Shown here one piece after another: positions 11,309-22,864 of a stretch of DNA of 64,000 bases. Numbering within the stretch: the stretch's first letter is position 1; every line of letters starts with the position of its first letter. Location of the stretch: NCBI RefSeq assembly GCF_000004825.1, contig NW_008805066.1, positions 868,001-932,000 on the forward strand, in the 5' to 3' direction. The notes under the pieces were generated by a model that saw only the letters and a list, made by a program, of their open reading frames with translations, did no database searches and was not told the origin of the DNA. This stretch comes from Heterostelium album PN500. Its lineage: Eukaryota > Evosea > Eumycetozoa > Acytosteliales > Acytosteliaceae. Position numbers and translations under genes: made by a program.

Positions 11309-13073
11309 TTAAAACGTATTTGATGTAGATGCACACTCTGCTCTTTTGTGATTGGAAATATTTCTAAAAGTTGCTTCACATTGATTGGTTTCAATTGAAT
11401 ATTTGAAATTACAATCATTATAATTACCAAATGAATAGATATAACTTGATGTTGATGATTCTCGATGATACATTAAAGATGTAAAATGTGCATTCGCGAG
11501 ATGACCTGCATTGAGATTGGTTGTTTGTTTGGTTTCAACATTGTATTTGATGAATCGTTTGCTTAATATATTAAATATGAATTGACTGTTTCTCTTATCT
11601 AATATGAAGAAATTTCCATTGTTATCATGACATGCTGACCATGGTATAATGTCAATTTGATGTTCTGTTATCGTTCTGTTTGTTAAATCGAATTGAAATA
11701 GCTTATTTTTATTGTATGATATTGAATATAATGAACCTTTGAAGATCATTGATGATGCTTGACGATCATATCGATCAGGTAATTGATGATATCGATCAAA
11801 TTTCATTGTCTTGATGTTGAATCGATCAATTCTATTATTTATTTTCCAACCATTCACTAAATAGATATGATCTTGACCATCATAACAAACTGATATTAAT
11901 TGATCACCTTTGATTCCTTCGATATCACCAATATGTTCAATTGACTTCGATTTCATTGATATTTTAATCCATTTGTTTTCATTGGTATATCCACCGAATA
12001 TATAGATATATTCACCAATTGAAACAATAGAGGAGTGCGTACCATCAAATTGATAATCAAACTTTAATTCTTCAATTGAATTGTTGTTTGATGTGTTGAT
12101 CAGTGTTGCTCCTTTTGATTGGTTTGTTGTGAATATATATGAGTGTTTATTATCAAGTTTGATTGATTGTTCAATGATTGAATTCAATTGATTGAAATCA
12201 GGTTGTTTGATTGATAATTTATATGATGATAATCTTAAGTTATTATTGTCTGTTTTTGTTGTTGATTCATTGAAATTGATTGTTGTATTTATGAATGATA
12301 TCTAATAATAATGATGTCGAATCTGAGGAATTTTGTTTGAGAAGTTCATCAATATTGAAATAATTATTATATTTAAAATTATGTTCATTGAATAATGTTT
12401 GATTATTATGATTGATGAATGATTGTAATGATGAACTTGTTGTTATTGATTCCATTATTGTTGTTGTTGAATATAATGATGTTGCATCTTCAATATCTGA
12501 TTGATCATCACAACTACTATTATCATTATTATTACTGTTATTACTATTTAATTTATTAAATACATTAATTATATTTAATAAATATTTTAAATGATTTATA
12601 TTATTATCGATTTGATTTGTGATTGTATGTTTATCATTGATAATATCTCTTTGTAGTTTATGTTCTTCAATGATTAGATATTGATGTAATTGTTCAAAGT
12701 GTTGTTTGATATCATTCTCTGTTGTTGATAATCTTTGATATCTGGATGTCGATGATCTTAATGATCCCCACAGAGATTTAAGTTTATTATTGATTTGTGA
12801 ATGAAAATTAATACTATTATAAAGATTATTATTATTATTATCAGTTCTGTCATTATTAATATGATTATTGGTTGTTGTTATGGTGATGTCAGTAATATCA
12901 TCTAACTTTAATGTAATCAATGAATGTTTGATGTCATCGATATGTTCACATTGATCGGAATGATCAGGATGATCTTTATTATGACCGGTGATACACCTTG
13001 AACATATCAAACTATTACATTGATAACAAATGAATTCGTGTGATCTTTGATGAACTAAACATTTATTGGTCAT
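11309..13073 (-). CDS. B-box/coiled-coil/beta-propeller protein, copy C (one frame break)
   Basis: This is the third tandem copy, with the same order as copy B: B-box (CLVHQRSHEFICYQCNSLIC, then CSRCITGHNKDHPDH), Asn-rich linker, coiled coil and propeller (GEYIYIFGGYTNENKWIKIS, CYDGQDHIYLVNG). At about 12272 it has one extra T against copy B (CAATTTCAATGAATC for CAATTCAATGAATC), which closes the first frame after 268 codons; the second frame then runs to 12187 and on to the stop at 11309. A single homopolymer change may well be a sequencing error, so I list it as a gene. Inside the propeller it carries a short duplication-like insertion (FILDKRNSQFIFNILSKRF) against the other copies. Confidence 0.75.
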
Positions 13074-13460
13074 TATTAATTACTTTCAATTTATTTACTT
13101 ATTATTACACAAATATTGTGAGAATATCGAAAAAAATTAAAATTTTAATTAAAATAGTGATCAAAAAACAACAAAAAAAAAAAAACAATGCTTTTAATTA
13201 AATTTTTAAGTTTCTATTAACAGATAGCAACAATCATCTGTAAATCATTCATTATTTATTTTGAAAAAGTCTAAATTAAGAATATTATGAATGATTGTTT
13301 ATAGTTTTTTTATTGTATTATTTTTTTTTTAAAAAAATGATAAATGTAATAGTATTATTATTTGTGAGCTTTTTGGGTGCGATGTGATGATGGTAATTAT
13401 TATTATTTATAATATATATAAAAGTTGATCTTTTTTTATGGTTCTTTAGATTTAATTAAA
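13074..13460. other. Spacer between the B-box array and hook
   Basis: This is A/T-homopolymer-rich DNA holding the promoter side of B-box copy C and the 3' flank of the hook gene. I see no gene or RNA in it. It marks the boundary between the accessory array and the core block. Confidence 0.6.
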
Positions 13461-16214
13461 TTAATTATTCCAATCAGTTCTCTTTTTGTTTAAATAGGAT
13501 CTTGGATCTTTGCTCATGATATCACTGTTCTTTAATCTCTCAAACTCTACACCAATATTCAAAAAAGCAGTTAACATTAGATTCAACTCTCTTTGTTGAG
13601 CTTCCTTTCCTTCCTTGATCTGCTTGGCCAGGCTGTCGACTCTCTCGTCCTTTTGCTTGAGTTTCTTTTCAACGTTAGCAATGTACTCTTCTTGAGCTGT
13701 GATCTTTGCTTCTTTAGCTTCAAATTCTTTTTCTTTTTCTCTGTGTGCTTTGATCATCTGTGTATATATGAAAATAATATTATTATTAATAAAAACTATA
13801 ACTATTATCTCTATTATTAATATAAATATAGTCTAAATTACCTTTCTAGCAGCTCTAAGATAACCTTCGAGTTTTTCGATTTCAGATCTGTACTCTGCAA
13901 CCTTACCCTTATCTTCGGAGTCGGCGGTGGTCGATTCAACTTGTTGTTTGGACAGCAAGTCGAGTTGTTGTTTTCTGAGATCGTCGATTTGCTTGGTGGC
14001 GTCTTCCAGTTGTTGGTTCTTCGATGACAATGTCGTATTGACAGACTCGACCGATTGCTTCATCTTTTCAATCTCTGATTGCAGTTGTAGATTCTTATTG
14101 TTCATCTCCAAGATCTTACCATTCAACTCTTGAATGACAACCGATTGCTGTTGCTGTTGTTGTATCTGTTGTTGCAATTGTTGTTGTTGTTGTTGCATCT
14201 GTTGCTCCGATGGCGATGATTGGCTTGGACTTGTTTGTTGTTGTTGCTGTTGGAGTGTTGCCATCTCCTTCATCATTATCTCCTTGTAACTGTTTGCTTC
14301 CTCAAGCTGACTTTCAAGTTCCTCCAATCTCTCAACCGATTCCTTTAGACGTTTATTCTCTCTTTCCAATCTTGCAAGTCTTTCTTTGGTCGAGGAATCT
14401 AAAACTTGATCCAATCCACCTACAAATGAAGATGACTGTGATGATTCCAACACTATAATAATAATAATAACAAATAGTAACATGTTAATAGTCAATAATA
14501 TGGATATTATTAAAAGTGGTTTAGTTACTTACATTTTGATTCTGAATCATGTTCCAATTGTTGTAATTTAATGGTTTGACTATCGAGTTGACCGGTTAAC
14601 GATTGATGATCCAACTCCATTTGAGAGATGGTCGATTGTAGACGATCACGATCTTCGCTGATCGACTTTAGTGACATCTCCAACTTGGTATTGTCGATCT
14701 TCAATGTCAGTACCTGTTGCTTGCTAGACTCGAGTTGAGTCTTGAAAGTGTTACTCTTCTTGACTTGTTCCTCTAAATCGAGAATCTGATTCAAATAGTT
14801 ATCGTTGTTCTCCTCCAGTGTCTTTGTTTGTTTCTTTAGCTCTGCAATCTCCTCGATCTTTTGTTGATACTTCTTCAGTTTCTCCTCTGCCAACTCTGCA
14901 TTTGTAACCTTCTCTCTTAGAATATCGATCTCATCTCGTAACTCTCTGTTTTCATTTATCTGTTTATTTCCTTCATCGATCTGAAATGCATAGAGAAACA
15001 GTATTAATAACTTATTGAAATAGTTTAAATAGATAAATGATAATCTTCTTACCTTTCTCTTTAACTCTTGAATTTGTTTCTCTTTATCATCGATTTGCTG
15101 TTGAAGTGTATTGATTTCATCTTTGATACGGATGTCACTCATGACGTTGAGCGATGCCTGTTGTTTCTGCTCGTCCAGTCGCTTCTGGGCGGATTCAAGT
15201 GATTGCTGTAAATTAGAGCATACCTCCAGCAGATTTTCCTTCTCCTGATCCCAACCCTTCTGGTCACGTTGCAACTGATTACAAGTCAATGTCATCTCTT
15301 CCAACTCATTCTGTAGATTCGATTTGTCACGTTGTAAACCATCGATCTGTGTCTCAAACTGTGCCAATCTCTCCTTTACACCGCTATCGTCAATCGGTGA
15401 ATGATGATTCTGTCTATCTATACTATCCTCACTAACAAATCATAACAATAATGTGAATCAAATGTTAGTTAAAGTCTATCTATATATATATATATATATA
15501 TATAAGTAAGTTGTTAGCTAGTTACCTTTGATCTTCACCATCGAATGAGGTTCTTGAGTGGTCGGCAGTGGACATCAACTCTTGATGTGATGTCATGATC
15601 TTCTCGATGATCAACATGAGATCACCTTGTACTTTTGGATCGAGACTCTGCATTCTACCGATGTATTCACCTTTGTTTTCGCACTCCACAACGACACCCA
15701 GTATCAGCTCGACCAACTTTATTGTCTCTTGTGGATCCATATCCTTTGCTACGGTGTCAGCATCGATAGCGACGGTCTGCTCTGTCAAACCCAACTCTGA
15801 ACTGAACCAGCTATCGAGTGAACTCAACAAATTCTTTACATTCTCTGATCGCAATACCCAATTATCCTTTGCATCCTGTCTAGATACCAATGTTGTATCA
15901 AAATGTTTAGGTGATCTTAATATTAAAATAAAAAAATAATTAATAACTACTACTACTACTTTCTATTTAACAACATCATATAAACTAACTAACTAACTAA
16001 TAAAGATATCTTACATTTCTTTACAAATATCATAAAGTATGATACCATCTGTTAAATCCTCTATATTATCACATTTCTCTGATAGATTGTCAAATGAATT
16101 AATCTAAATTTTATAATAATAATAAAAAGTAATGATAAATGAGCAAATATGTTTCGTATTTTGTGTATAGAATAGAATAGAACTACTCACCCATTTGATT
16201 AAACTTTGATCCAT
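13461..16214 (-). CDS. hook: Hook-family microtubule/dynein adaptor
   Basis: Seven exons join in phase: 16191-16214, 16015-16103, 15526-15915, 15053-15431, 14533-14980, 13842-14452 and 13461-13757, giving 745 residues, the usual size for Hook proteins. Exon 1 is a micro-exon (MDQSLIKW). Residues 1-165 are the N-terminal Hook domain (calponin-homology-like, binding dynein light intermediate chain), with the hallmarks LTDGIILYDICKEI, DNWVLRSENVKNLL and LVELILGVVVECENK. The remainder is a long coiled coil (about 170-720) interrupted by a Gln-rich stretch near 530-560. The short C-terminal tail, which in other Hooks binds cargo adaptors, ends RSYLNKKRTDWNN. Hook proteins link endosomes or other cargo to dynein. 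The recognition is firm because the domain and the coiled coil lie in the expected order in one gene. Confidence 0.93.
15481..15504. repeat. (TA)12 microsatellite in a hook intron
   Basis: An uninterrupted TA dinucleotide run fills part of the third hook intron. It is a simple length-variable repeat with no coding content. Confidence 0.9.
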
Positions 16215-16967
16215 TCTTTGGATATTTCTATTTTTATTTTATTTATATTTATCTTTTTTTTTTTTTTGTTTGTTTATTTATTTGTTTGGTTGTTTTATTA
16301 TTTTACTTTAAAAGGTTATAAATTCAAATTGACAATAGCAATGACAATGACAACAACAGTCAAAATTCATATGATATGATATTGATTTGTAAATGGTGGT
16401 GGTGGTTGTTTAAATTACAATTATTATTATTATATATACCTAAATAAATTTAAAATGTTGCTATAAATATAAATAAATAAATAAATAAATTTATTTAAAA
16501 TAAAACAAAAACTCTCTCTATTTGATTTGACAGATGGATTAAAGTATGGATTGAATAATATGCTGATATGATGGTCAATAGTTAATAACAATAAGAAGAT
16601 ATTTGCAATTTTTTTGATTTTTTTTTTTTTTTTATTTTTTGTAAGGAATTTTGTTGTGTGAACAACAAAGAAAGACAAAAATAAAAAAAAAAATTTTTTT
16701 TTTTCATTTATCAATTTTATTTTTTTTACAATAATGGTTAATAATAGTAATAACTAATAAATGTATACATACACACAATTTATTATTATATTTTTATTGT
16801 AACATAACACACACAATTTATTATTATATTTTTATGTAACATAACAAGTTTAAACAAACTACCTTTTTTTTATTATTATTACTTATTTAATTTGATTGAG
16901 AATTATCATGATTGTTGAATAGTTAGTTAGATAAACGCGTTTATTTAATTTATTTTGTTTTGTTTAT
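16215..16967. other. Intergenic DNA between hook and the GPDH gene
   Basis: This contains T and A homopolymers (16251-16268, 16618-16634, 16683-16707) and a near-duplicate 30-base piece (CACACAATTTATTATTATATTTTTAT at about 16773 and 16810). It serves as upstream DNA of hook and 3' DNA of the dehydrogenase. A 94-codon frame in it is Lys/Phe/Ile-rich translation of homopolymers and not a gene. Confidence 0.6.
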
Positions 16968-18956
16968 TTAATAATTCATTGTATCAAGGAATTTATTTGC
17001 TTCCTTTAATTGATTTTCTTTGGTGGATTTACTCCATTTTAATTCGGTTGCCATCAGATCGACGATACGTGGAAGTGCTTCTCTTGATTTCTGATTGTCT
17101 AAAAATGCAAGTCTAGTACGTCTAGCGATGACATCCTCAGCGTTACAAGCGTATTCCTGTACGGCATAGACAGCTTCTGCTTCAATATAAGGATATCCCT
17201 GTACCAAACGATTAAACAATCCTCTTTCCTTTGCCAATTTACAAACACTAACAGCTTGATCACCATAGGTATGTGCTAAATGATTGGCAATCTCTGGTTC
17301 AATATTGAAATCTAGAACGAAATCAAATTAACAAAGAATTAGTAACTAGTTTGGACAAATAACAATAACAATAATAATAATACTTTACGTTTAATTAAAT
17401 ATTTATCTGTATCTTTATAATATTTATCACCACCAAATAGTTTCATGGTGACGGTATGTGATTCTTTGGGTGTGAAGATACGTGTTTGTTCGACGACTTT
17501 ATCGACGGTTTCCTCTGCCATCTCTCTGTAGGTTGTCCATTTGCCACCGCTAATCGTTATCAAACCGGATGGACTGGTTATGAGTGTGTGATGGCGGTTG
17601 ATCTTTGAGGTAGGTGTGTTTGGCGACGATTTAATTAGTGGACGAATTCCAGTCCACGATGCCAGTACGTCTTTGTCTGTCAGATTGTCTTTGTAATACT
17701 CTGACACCGTTTCCAAGATGAATTGGATCTCTTCGTGTGTTGGCTTTGGTGTGAAGGTGACGTCCGCAGCCTGGTCGGTGGTTCCAGCGATGGTTCTGCC
17801 CTCGAATGGCAAGATAAACAAGACACGACCGTCTTTTGTCTTGGGATTGAGGAATCCCATGTCGTCAGGACAATATTTACGCGGGAGGATCAAATGTGTT
17901 CCCGATGCGCCAATTACCATTGGTGCGGCGTTCGGGTCGTCCATCTTACGAATGCCGTCGGCAAACGGACCGGTTGCATTGACAACCGATTTCGCACGAA
18001 CATTATATTGTTTTCCGGTGAGTCGATCCTCCACAACGACACCAACCACTTTTTGCTGTTCCTTCAGGAGTGACGCCACCTGCATGTAGTTCATGGTGAG
18101 TGCACCGTTGGCGCGCGCCGACATGACAATCGACAGGTTCATTCGCGCATCGTTGTGTTGTCCGTCGTAGTAGATAACCGATCCCAAACAACCGTCTTTC
18201 AAATGCGGGAACTTCTCCATTGTTTTCGCTTTCGACAGATAGTAGGCACCGGGAATATCGTTTCCAGGATAGAAAAAATCGTATAGCTTCGTTCCAATCA
18301 TCATCTTTGGCAAGTCGATCCAACTGTAAATTGGAATCGCCAGTGGCAGAGCATGAGAAAGATGTGGTGCATTATTCAGCAAATTCGATCTCTCATTCAA
18401 CGCTTCCTTCACCAATTTCAAATCCTGATAATCTAAATTCATAATAGCCGATTCCAAATATCTAATTCCACCTGTACAGCAATATTTGAGAACAAATATT
18501 AGCTAATTGCATTTGTTTGCATTTTCTAATTTTATCTATTTTTTTGTTTGCTTGTTTGCTTGTTTGCTTACCATGAATTAATTTGGTGGAACGTGATGAT
18601 GTTCCAGATGAGAAATCACCGCGTTCAAAGAGAGCCGTGGAGAGTCCACGTGTCTGAGAGTCTAGTGCAACACCGGAACCAGTTGCACCACCACCGATAA
18701 CTATGACATCGATTGGCTTAGTTGCATACTCTTCGAGTTTGGCGAGTTGTTGTTGACGGCTTGGGAATGGTGCCGTCAGCAATTTATCCGGTTCCATCTC
18801 AAAGTAGGCCGATCGGTTGATACGATCGTGTCTATCGGAATACGACTCTCTTGGATACGGTGAGAACATATTGTTTGCATGCGCAAACCATACTGCACCG
18901 GTACCAATTGCCAAAGGCAATTTATTTCTCTTTATAAATGAAAATAATTTAGACAT
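16968..18956 (-). CDS. FAD-dependent glycerol-3-phosphate dehydrogenase, mitochondrial
   Basis: Three exons (18572-18956, 17389-18471, 16968-17311) join in phase to 603 residues. It oxidises glycerol 3-phosphate to dihydroxyacetone phosphate at the inner mitochondrial membrane and passes electrons to ubiquinone (glycerol-phosphate shuttle). After a short basic N terminus and a hydrophobic stretch (residues 13-26) comes the FAD Rossmann motif [16 protein letters not shown], then the family signature with [20 protein letters not shown] split by intron 1. The catalytic domain carries [11 protein letters not shown] and the TTDQAADV segment, and the C-terminal DAO_C part ends with [20 protein letters not shown]. 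The calcium-binding EF hands of the animal enzyme are absent, as in yeast Gut2. It diverges from the RsmJ-like gene over 386 bases. Confidence 0.95.
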
Positions 18957-19342
18957 AGTTTTTTTTACTAACTAATTAAATTAACTAACTAATTATTATT
19001 ACTTATTTATAACTAATAATTATTATTTATCTAAATTTAAATTATTGTTTATTCTAAAAATAAATAAATAAAAATATAGAAATTATATACAAAAAAAACT
19101 ACTGATAATACATTAATGAAAAATAACACATAAAAGTTAAATTAAACATTGATTGATTTAACCTATCTAAGGTGAGTTCACATGTGACCACCAACCACTG
19201 GAGACAAAAAAATATAATTAAAAAAAATCAATTTTTGAAAAACGAATAAAAATATAATTGTTTCGTCATTTTTTTGTCTAATTTGGTTTAAATTGTCATC
19301 ATTTGATCAAAGATATACTCATATATATATAAAAACAAAACA
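18957..19342. promoter_or_regulatory. Shared divergent upstream region (GPDH / RsmJ-like)
   Basis: Two head-to-head genes, both with mitochondrial-type N termini, are separated by only 386 bases. Most of it is A+T-rich, but a more G+C-rich block at 19171-19202 (GGTGAGTTCACATGTGACCA onwards) contains the near-palindrome TTCACATGTGA and is the only obvious candidate for a control element. A bidirectional promoter is inference from spacing. Confidence 0.45.
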
Positions 19343-20821
19343 ATGTTATCTTTATCAAAATCTTTATCATTTATATCAAATAGATCTTATTTAAAAAACA
19401 TAAATATATATAAATCAATATCATATACATCTAGTATAGGTATTAGTAATAGTAGGAATTATAGTAGTAGTAATAGTAATAATAATAATAATATAGAAGA
19501 AGATTTAGAATTTGCAAAAAATCAATGGAATTTAGAAAAGAATAAAAAGAAACAGAATTTACATTTAAATAAAGTATTGAAGGATTTGAAAAATAATGAT
19601 AGTGAAATCAATCAGCTGATTGGAAATAATAGTGGTAGTTTCAATGATGATATGGAAACAGGTAGACCAAAGAAAAAGATGACCAATACAAATAAATTAC
19701 AGCAACAACAGCAACAAAGAGAAAAGATTGAATTCAAAAGAGTTGATAATAGTGATATGATGGAAAGTTTGGAGGTTGATCGTGTACCACGTGGTAACAG
19801 ACCACAACAGTTTGCTGGCAGTAGTGAGCAAGAGAGAAGAGATACGAAGGATCCTGCATACTACCGTGAGATTGCACCGGGCATCGCAGTGAATCCTTCG
19901 CTCTCAAAGATAAACAAGCAACAGACCGTGGTTTCATCGACAACCGGTGATTCCGAGGTGGAAAATGCAAAGCGACTGGCAACGGAACTCGGACTTGACT
20001 ATTTACCGTTGAATCAGGTTGAGTCGTTGCCAGAGCAATTCTTTGGTTACCAACTGGTGTTGTGTGTCACACCGAGCGCCACCACGTTGAACGACACTGA
20101 GATGTTTGAAGCAAAGAGTGGAAAGATCAAGCGGAAACTAAAGTGTGAGGTATCAGTGGATTTCACTGCTGGTCAACTGCAATTCAAAACTGAACACAAG
20201 ACATACGCGAAATCACCGATGATTCGTGCACTGCGGCTGAGTGGCGGATCGATGCCCAAGACGGTGCTCGACGTCACCGGTGGACTTGGAAAAGACAGCT
20301 GGATTATTGCGTCATTTGGCAGCGCTGTGACAATGGTCGAACGTAATCCAATTCTCCACTATCTCGTTAGCCAAGCACTGGAGAAAGCGAAACTCGATGA
20401 GAATACTCGCGAGATAGCTGAGCGTATCACCCTGGTAAAGTCGGATTCCATCGAGTATCTGGTGTCGGTAATCAATCGTGAGCCAGAACTGCAACCCGAT
20501 GCCATCTACATGGATCCAATGTATCAGTCGCGCGAGGACGACGAGAAAGCAGCACTCTCCAAGAAGGATATCAGAGCGATAAGAAAGTTGGTTGGTGGTG
20601 ACCGTGAGTCGAAACTCTTATTTGCCTTGTCAAAGCGTATTGCACAACAGCGAATCGTTTGGAAGAAACCAAAACGTGTATTGCCAGTGGTGGGTATCGA
20701 CACTTCCTACCGTTCTAGAGACACCCGATTCGACGTTTATTTAACTTCCACCAAGAAATTGAATTTCAGTAAACCACCACCCACACAAGAAAAGGACGAT
20801 CAATCACTTGATCACCAATAA
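19343..20821 (+). CDS. rsmJ: RsmJ-like 16S-type rRNA guanine-N2 methyltransferase with mitochondrial leader
   Basis: A single 492-residue exon. Residues about 205-480 match bacterial RsmJ (YhiQ, formerly DUF548), which methylates G1516 of 16S rRNA using S-adenosylmethionine. Visible landmarks are LATELGLDYLPL, LSGGSMPKTVLDVTGGLGKD (motif I), TMVERNPILHYLV (acidic residue plus N-P), AIYMDPMYQSRE (motif IV, compare YLDPMFP in E. coli), AIRKLVGGD and the closing DTRFDVYL. Residues 1-45 are Ser/Asn/Tyr/Arg-rich without acids, as in a mitochondrial presequence, and residues 60-200 are a low-complexity linker with short Gln and Lys runs. The substrate is therefore probably mitochondrial small-subunit rRNA. 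RsmJ is known to me as a bacterial family, so the eukaryotic copy is of interest. Family call firm; location inferred. Confidence 0.87.
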   Translation: MLSLSKSLSFISNRSYLKNINIYKSISYTSSIGISNSRNYSSSNSNNNNNIEEDLEFAKNQWNLEKNKKKQNLHLNKVLKDLKNNDSEINQLIGNNSGSFNDDMETGRPKKKMTNTNKLQQQQQQREKIEFKRVDNSDMMESLEVDRVPRGNRPQQFAGSSEQERRDTKDPAYYREIAPGIAVNPSLSKINKQQTVVSSTTGDSEVENAKRLATELGLDYLPLNQVESLPEQFFGYQLVLCVTPSATTLNDTEMFEAKSGKIKRKLKCEVSVDFTAGQLQFKTEHKTYAKSPMIRALRLSGGSMPKTVLDVTGGLGKDSWIIASFGSAVTMVERNPILHYLVSQALEKAKLDENTREIAERITLVKSDSIEYLVSVINREPELQPDAIYMDPMYQSREDDEKAALSKKDIRAIRKLVGGDRESKLLFALSKRIAQQRIVWKKPKRVLPVVGIDTSYRSRDTRFDVYLTSTKKLNFSKPPPTQEKDDQSLDHQ

Positions 20822-22205
20822 AATAAAAAAAAAACAATTTTATTATTATAAAGTAAAACAAACAAATATTTAACCAACTTTATCAACCCTCATTTTTAGT
20901 TGTTTTGTTTTTTTTTGGTTTGAGATGTATTGAGATATATATGGTTTGGATTGAACATTTCAATTGATTTGTTTAATGTAATTTCAGAATCAATGAATTG
21001 ATGAAAATTTAGAATTTATAAATAAATAATCATGGTTCATTTCATCCAAATTTAGTTTAAATCTATGAAAATTGCAAATTGTTTAGAAAACAAAAAGATT
21101 GATTCAAGAAGTTACCAAATATAAAAAAGTATATCCTTAAAATTTATGTTTTAATTATGACAACATTGTACATAGTGGTAGTTTTAAGTTGAAGTTTTAG
21201 ATGTGTGATTGTGTTGTGTGTTTGTGGTAAAAACTGTTGTTATTTTTAGCAATATATATCTGAGAGTAATTTTTAATTGTTTATCAGTATTCTTGTTGAG
21301 TGTTTGGTGGGTGGACCAGATATTCTTTTATTCATATGACTTTAAATTCAATTTTAAGAAATTTGGTTAGTTTTTAAGGGAAGACGACCAACAAAAAAAA
21401 AGAATGTGGTTATAAATTTTTGGTTTGTCTTCAACCTATATTTACATTAGTAGTAATGAGCATTCTTTGTTAGTAATCAAATTCCGATTCCACTAACCAA
21501 TTCAATTTTAAAAAGAAAAGTGGCATCTGTTGAACCATCTACATAAATGGAAGTTTGTTGTTTGTATCCAACCAACGAATTTTAATTTTTGATATACCTT
21601 TTTTTAAGTGGTGTGGTCTGGTGGTATCATAAAAAGGATCAGAACACACAAATCCTTTTAAAATTTAAAAAAAAAAAAAGGATTGGTAATAGAATATGTG
21701 TGTGTTTAGAACTTAAAAAATTTTTTGTTTTTTTTTAATCCATCCATCTTTACAGTTTATGATTCCAATAAGTTTTTGATGTTTTTTTGGTTAAATTAAT
21801 TGGTGTGTGTAGTGTGTTTTTAGAGTGTGTGATTGTGTGTATTGTCATTGAAACATTTTAATTAAAAATGTCTTTTAAAAAATTATATATAAAATTAAAC
21901 ACACATATTATTTTTAATATATCAAAATTCTGGTAGATGGCATGCAGGGAGTTGCTTGGATAGGTGGTGATGTTGAAGATGGCTGGTTCCAATTTTGTTT
22001 ATTAATTTAAGTTCGGGGTGAAATGTGAATGAAATGAAATCAATCAATCTATTATCATTTTAAATATAGACTTAATTATTTGGACTCTCTCTTTATTTAT
22101 TCTCTAAATAATCTTCTTTAAAACTTATTTATTTATTATTATTATTATTTATACTTTAAGAAATTTAAGAAATTTAATTATTAATAATTTATATAATATA
22201 TTAAA
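20822..22205. other. Long intergenic region
   Basis: This is 1.4 kb of A+T-rich DNA with T and TG-rich stretches (21180-21230, 21770-21840) and no coding frame of length. One islet at about 21931-21996 is clearly richer in G (GGTAGATGGCATGCAGGGAG onwards) and holds a 22-codon frame from ATG 21939. It may be an exon remnant, a structured RNA or a control element. I cannot identify any RNA gene. Confidence 0.45.
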
Positions 22206-22646
22206 ATGTCAGAAATTGAAGTTGAAAGAGATTTATCATCTCCACAATATTATAACTATTTAATGATTTTACTTAGAAAAAGAATGGAGAGTAAAGATAT
22301 TAGATATAGAAAGAGAAGAACTCCTAGTAATGTACCTTCGAGTAACAACTACAATAGTAGTAGAGCTTCACCACCGTTACAAACACCAATACAAGATCCA
22401 TATGAATATTGTGCTCTAAGCTTTAAAATTGAAAAAGTTGACAACAAAGCGCTTAAATCCTCTTCATTTAGAACAATAAAACCACAACCACCAAGTCCAA
22501 CCAACAACATAAGATCAACTTCATCTTCACCTATTTATCATCAACAACTTCAAAATAATAAATTTCAAAAATATAAAAGAGAAGAATACAACAACCCATA
22601 TTACTATAATAGTGATGAGAGTGATGAAATTGAAGTAATCTTTTAA
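22206..22646 (+). CDS. Small low-complexity hypothetical protein (146 aa)
   Basis: A clean frame starts at ATG 22206 after an A+T-rich leader. Its N terminus (MSEIEVERDLSSPQYYNYLM) is followed by a basic patch (RYRKRRTPSN), a Ser/Pro/Asn-rich middle and an acidic end (YYNSDESDEIEVIF). There are no membrane segments or signal peptide. Codon use is like the neighbouring core genes, which supports it being real. I do not recognise the family. It converges on the small heat-shock gene, whose stop is 219 bases away. Confidence 0.65.
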   Translation: MSEIEVERDLSSPQYYNYLMILLRKRMESKDIRYRKRRTPSNVPSSNNYNSSRASPPLQTPIQDPYEYCALSFKIEKVDNKALKSSSFRTIKPQPPSPTNNIRSTSSSPIYHQQLQNNKFQKYKREEYNNPYYYNSDESDEIEVIF

Positions 22647-22864
22647 ATTACAACTTTAAAAAGATGAAGAAAAAACAAAACAACTTGAAATATTATTTAT
22701 AAAACAAACAAATATATAAGCGTAATATTAGAATCATACCGAAATAGAAATTAATATAAATAAAAAAACACAGATAAAAATGTAAAATAAATATATATTT
22801 TACTTAAATTTAATATCTATTATTTAATTATATATTGTACAATTTATTTATTGTTTTTATTTAA

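Noticed and set aside
13593-14458. Plus-strand frames over the hook exons
   Set aside because: Shadows of the coiled-coil coding sequence, whose exon joins and domain order are clear.
16430-16714. 94-codon minus-strand frame
   Set aside because: Lys/Phe/Ile-rich translation of T and A homopolymers between two well-defined genes.
18003-18323. 106-codon minus-strand frame overlapping the GPDH exon
   Set aside because: It is an alternative frame of a firmly identified coding exon.
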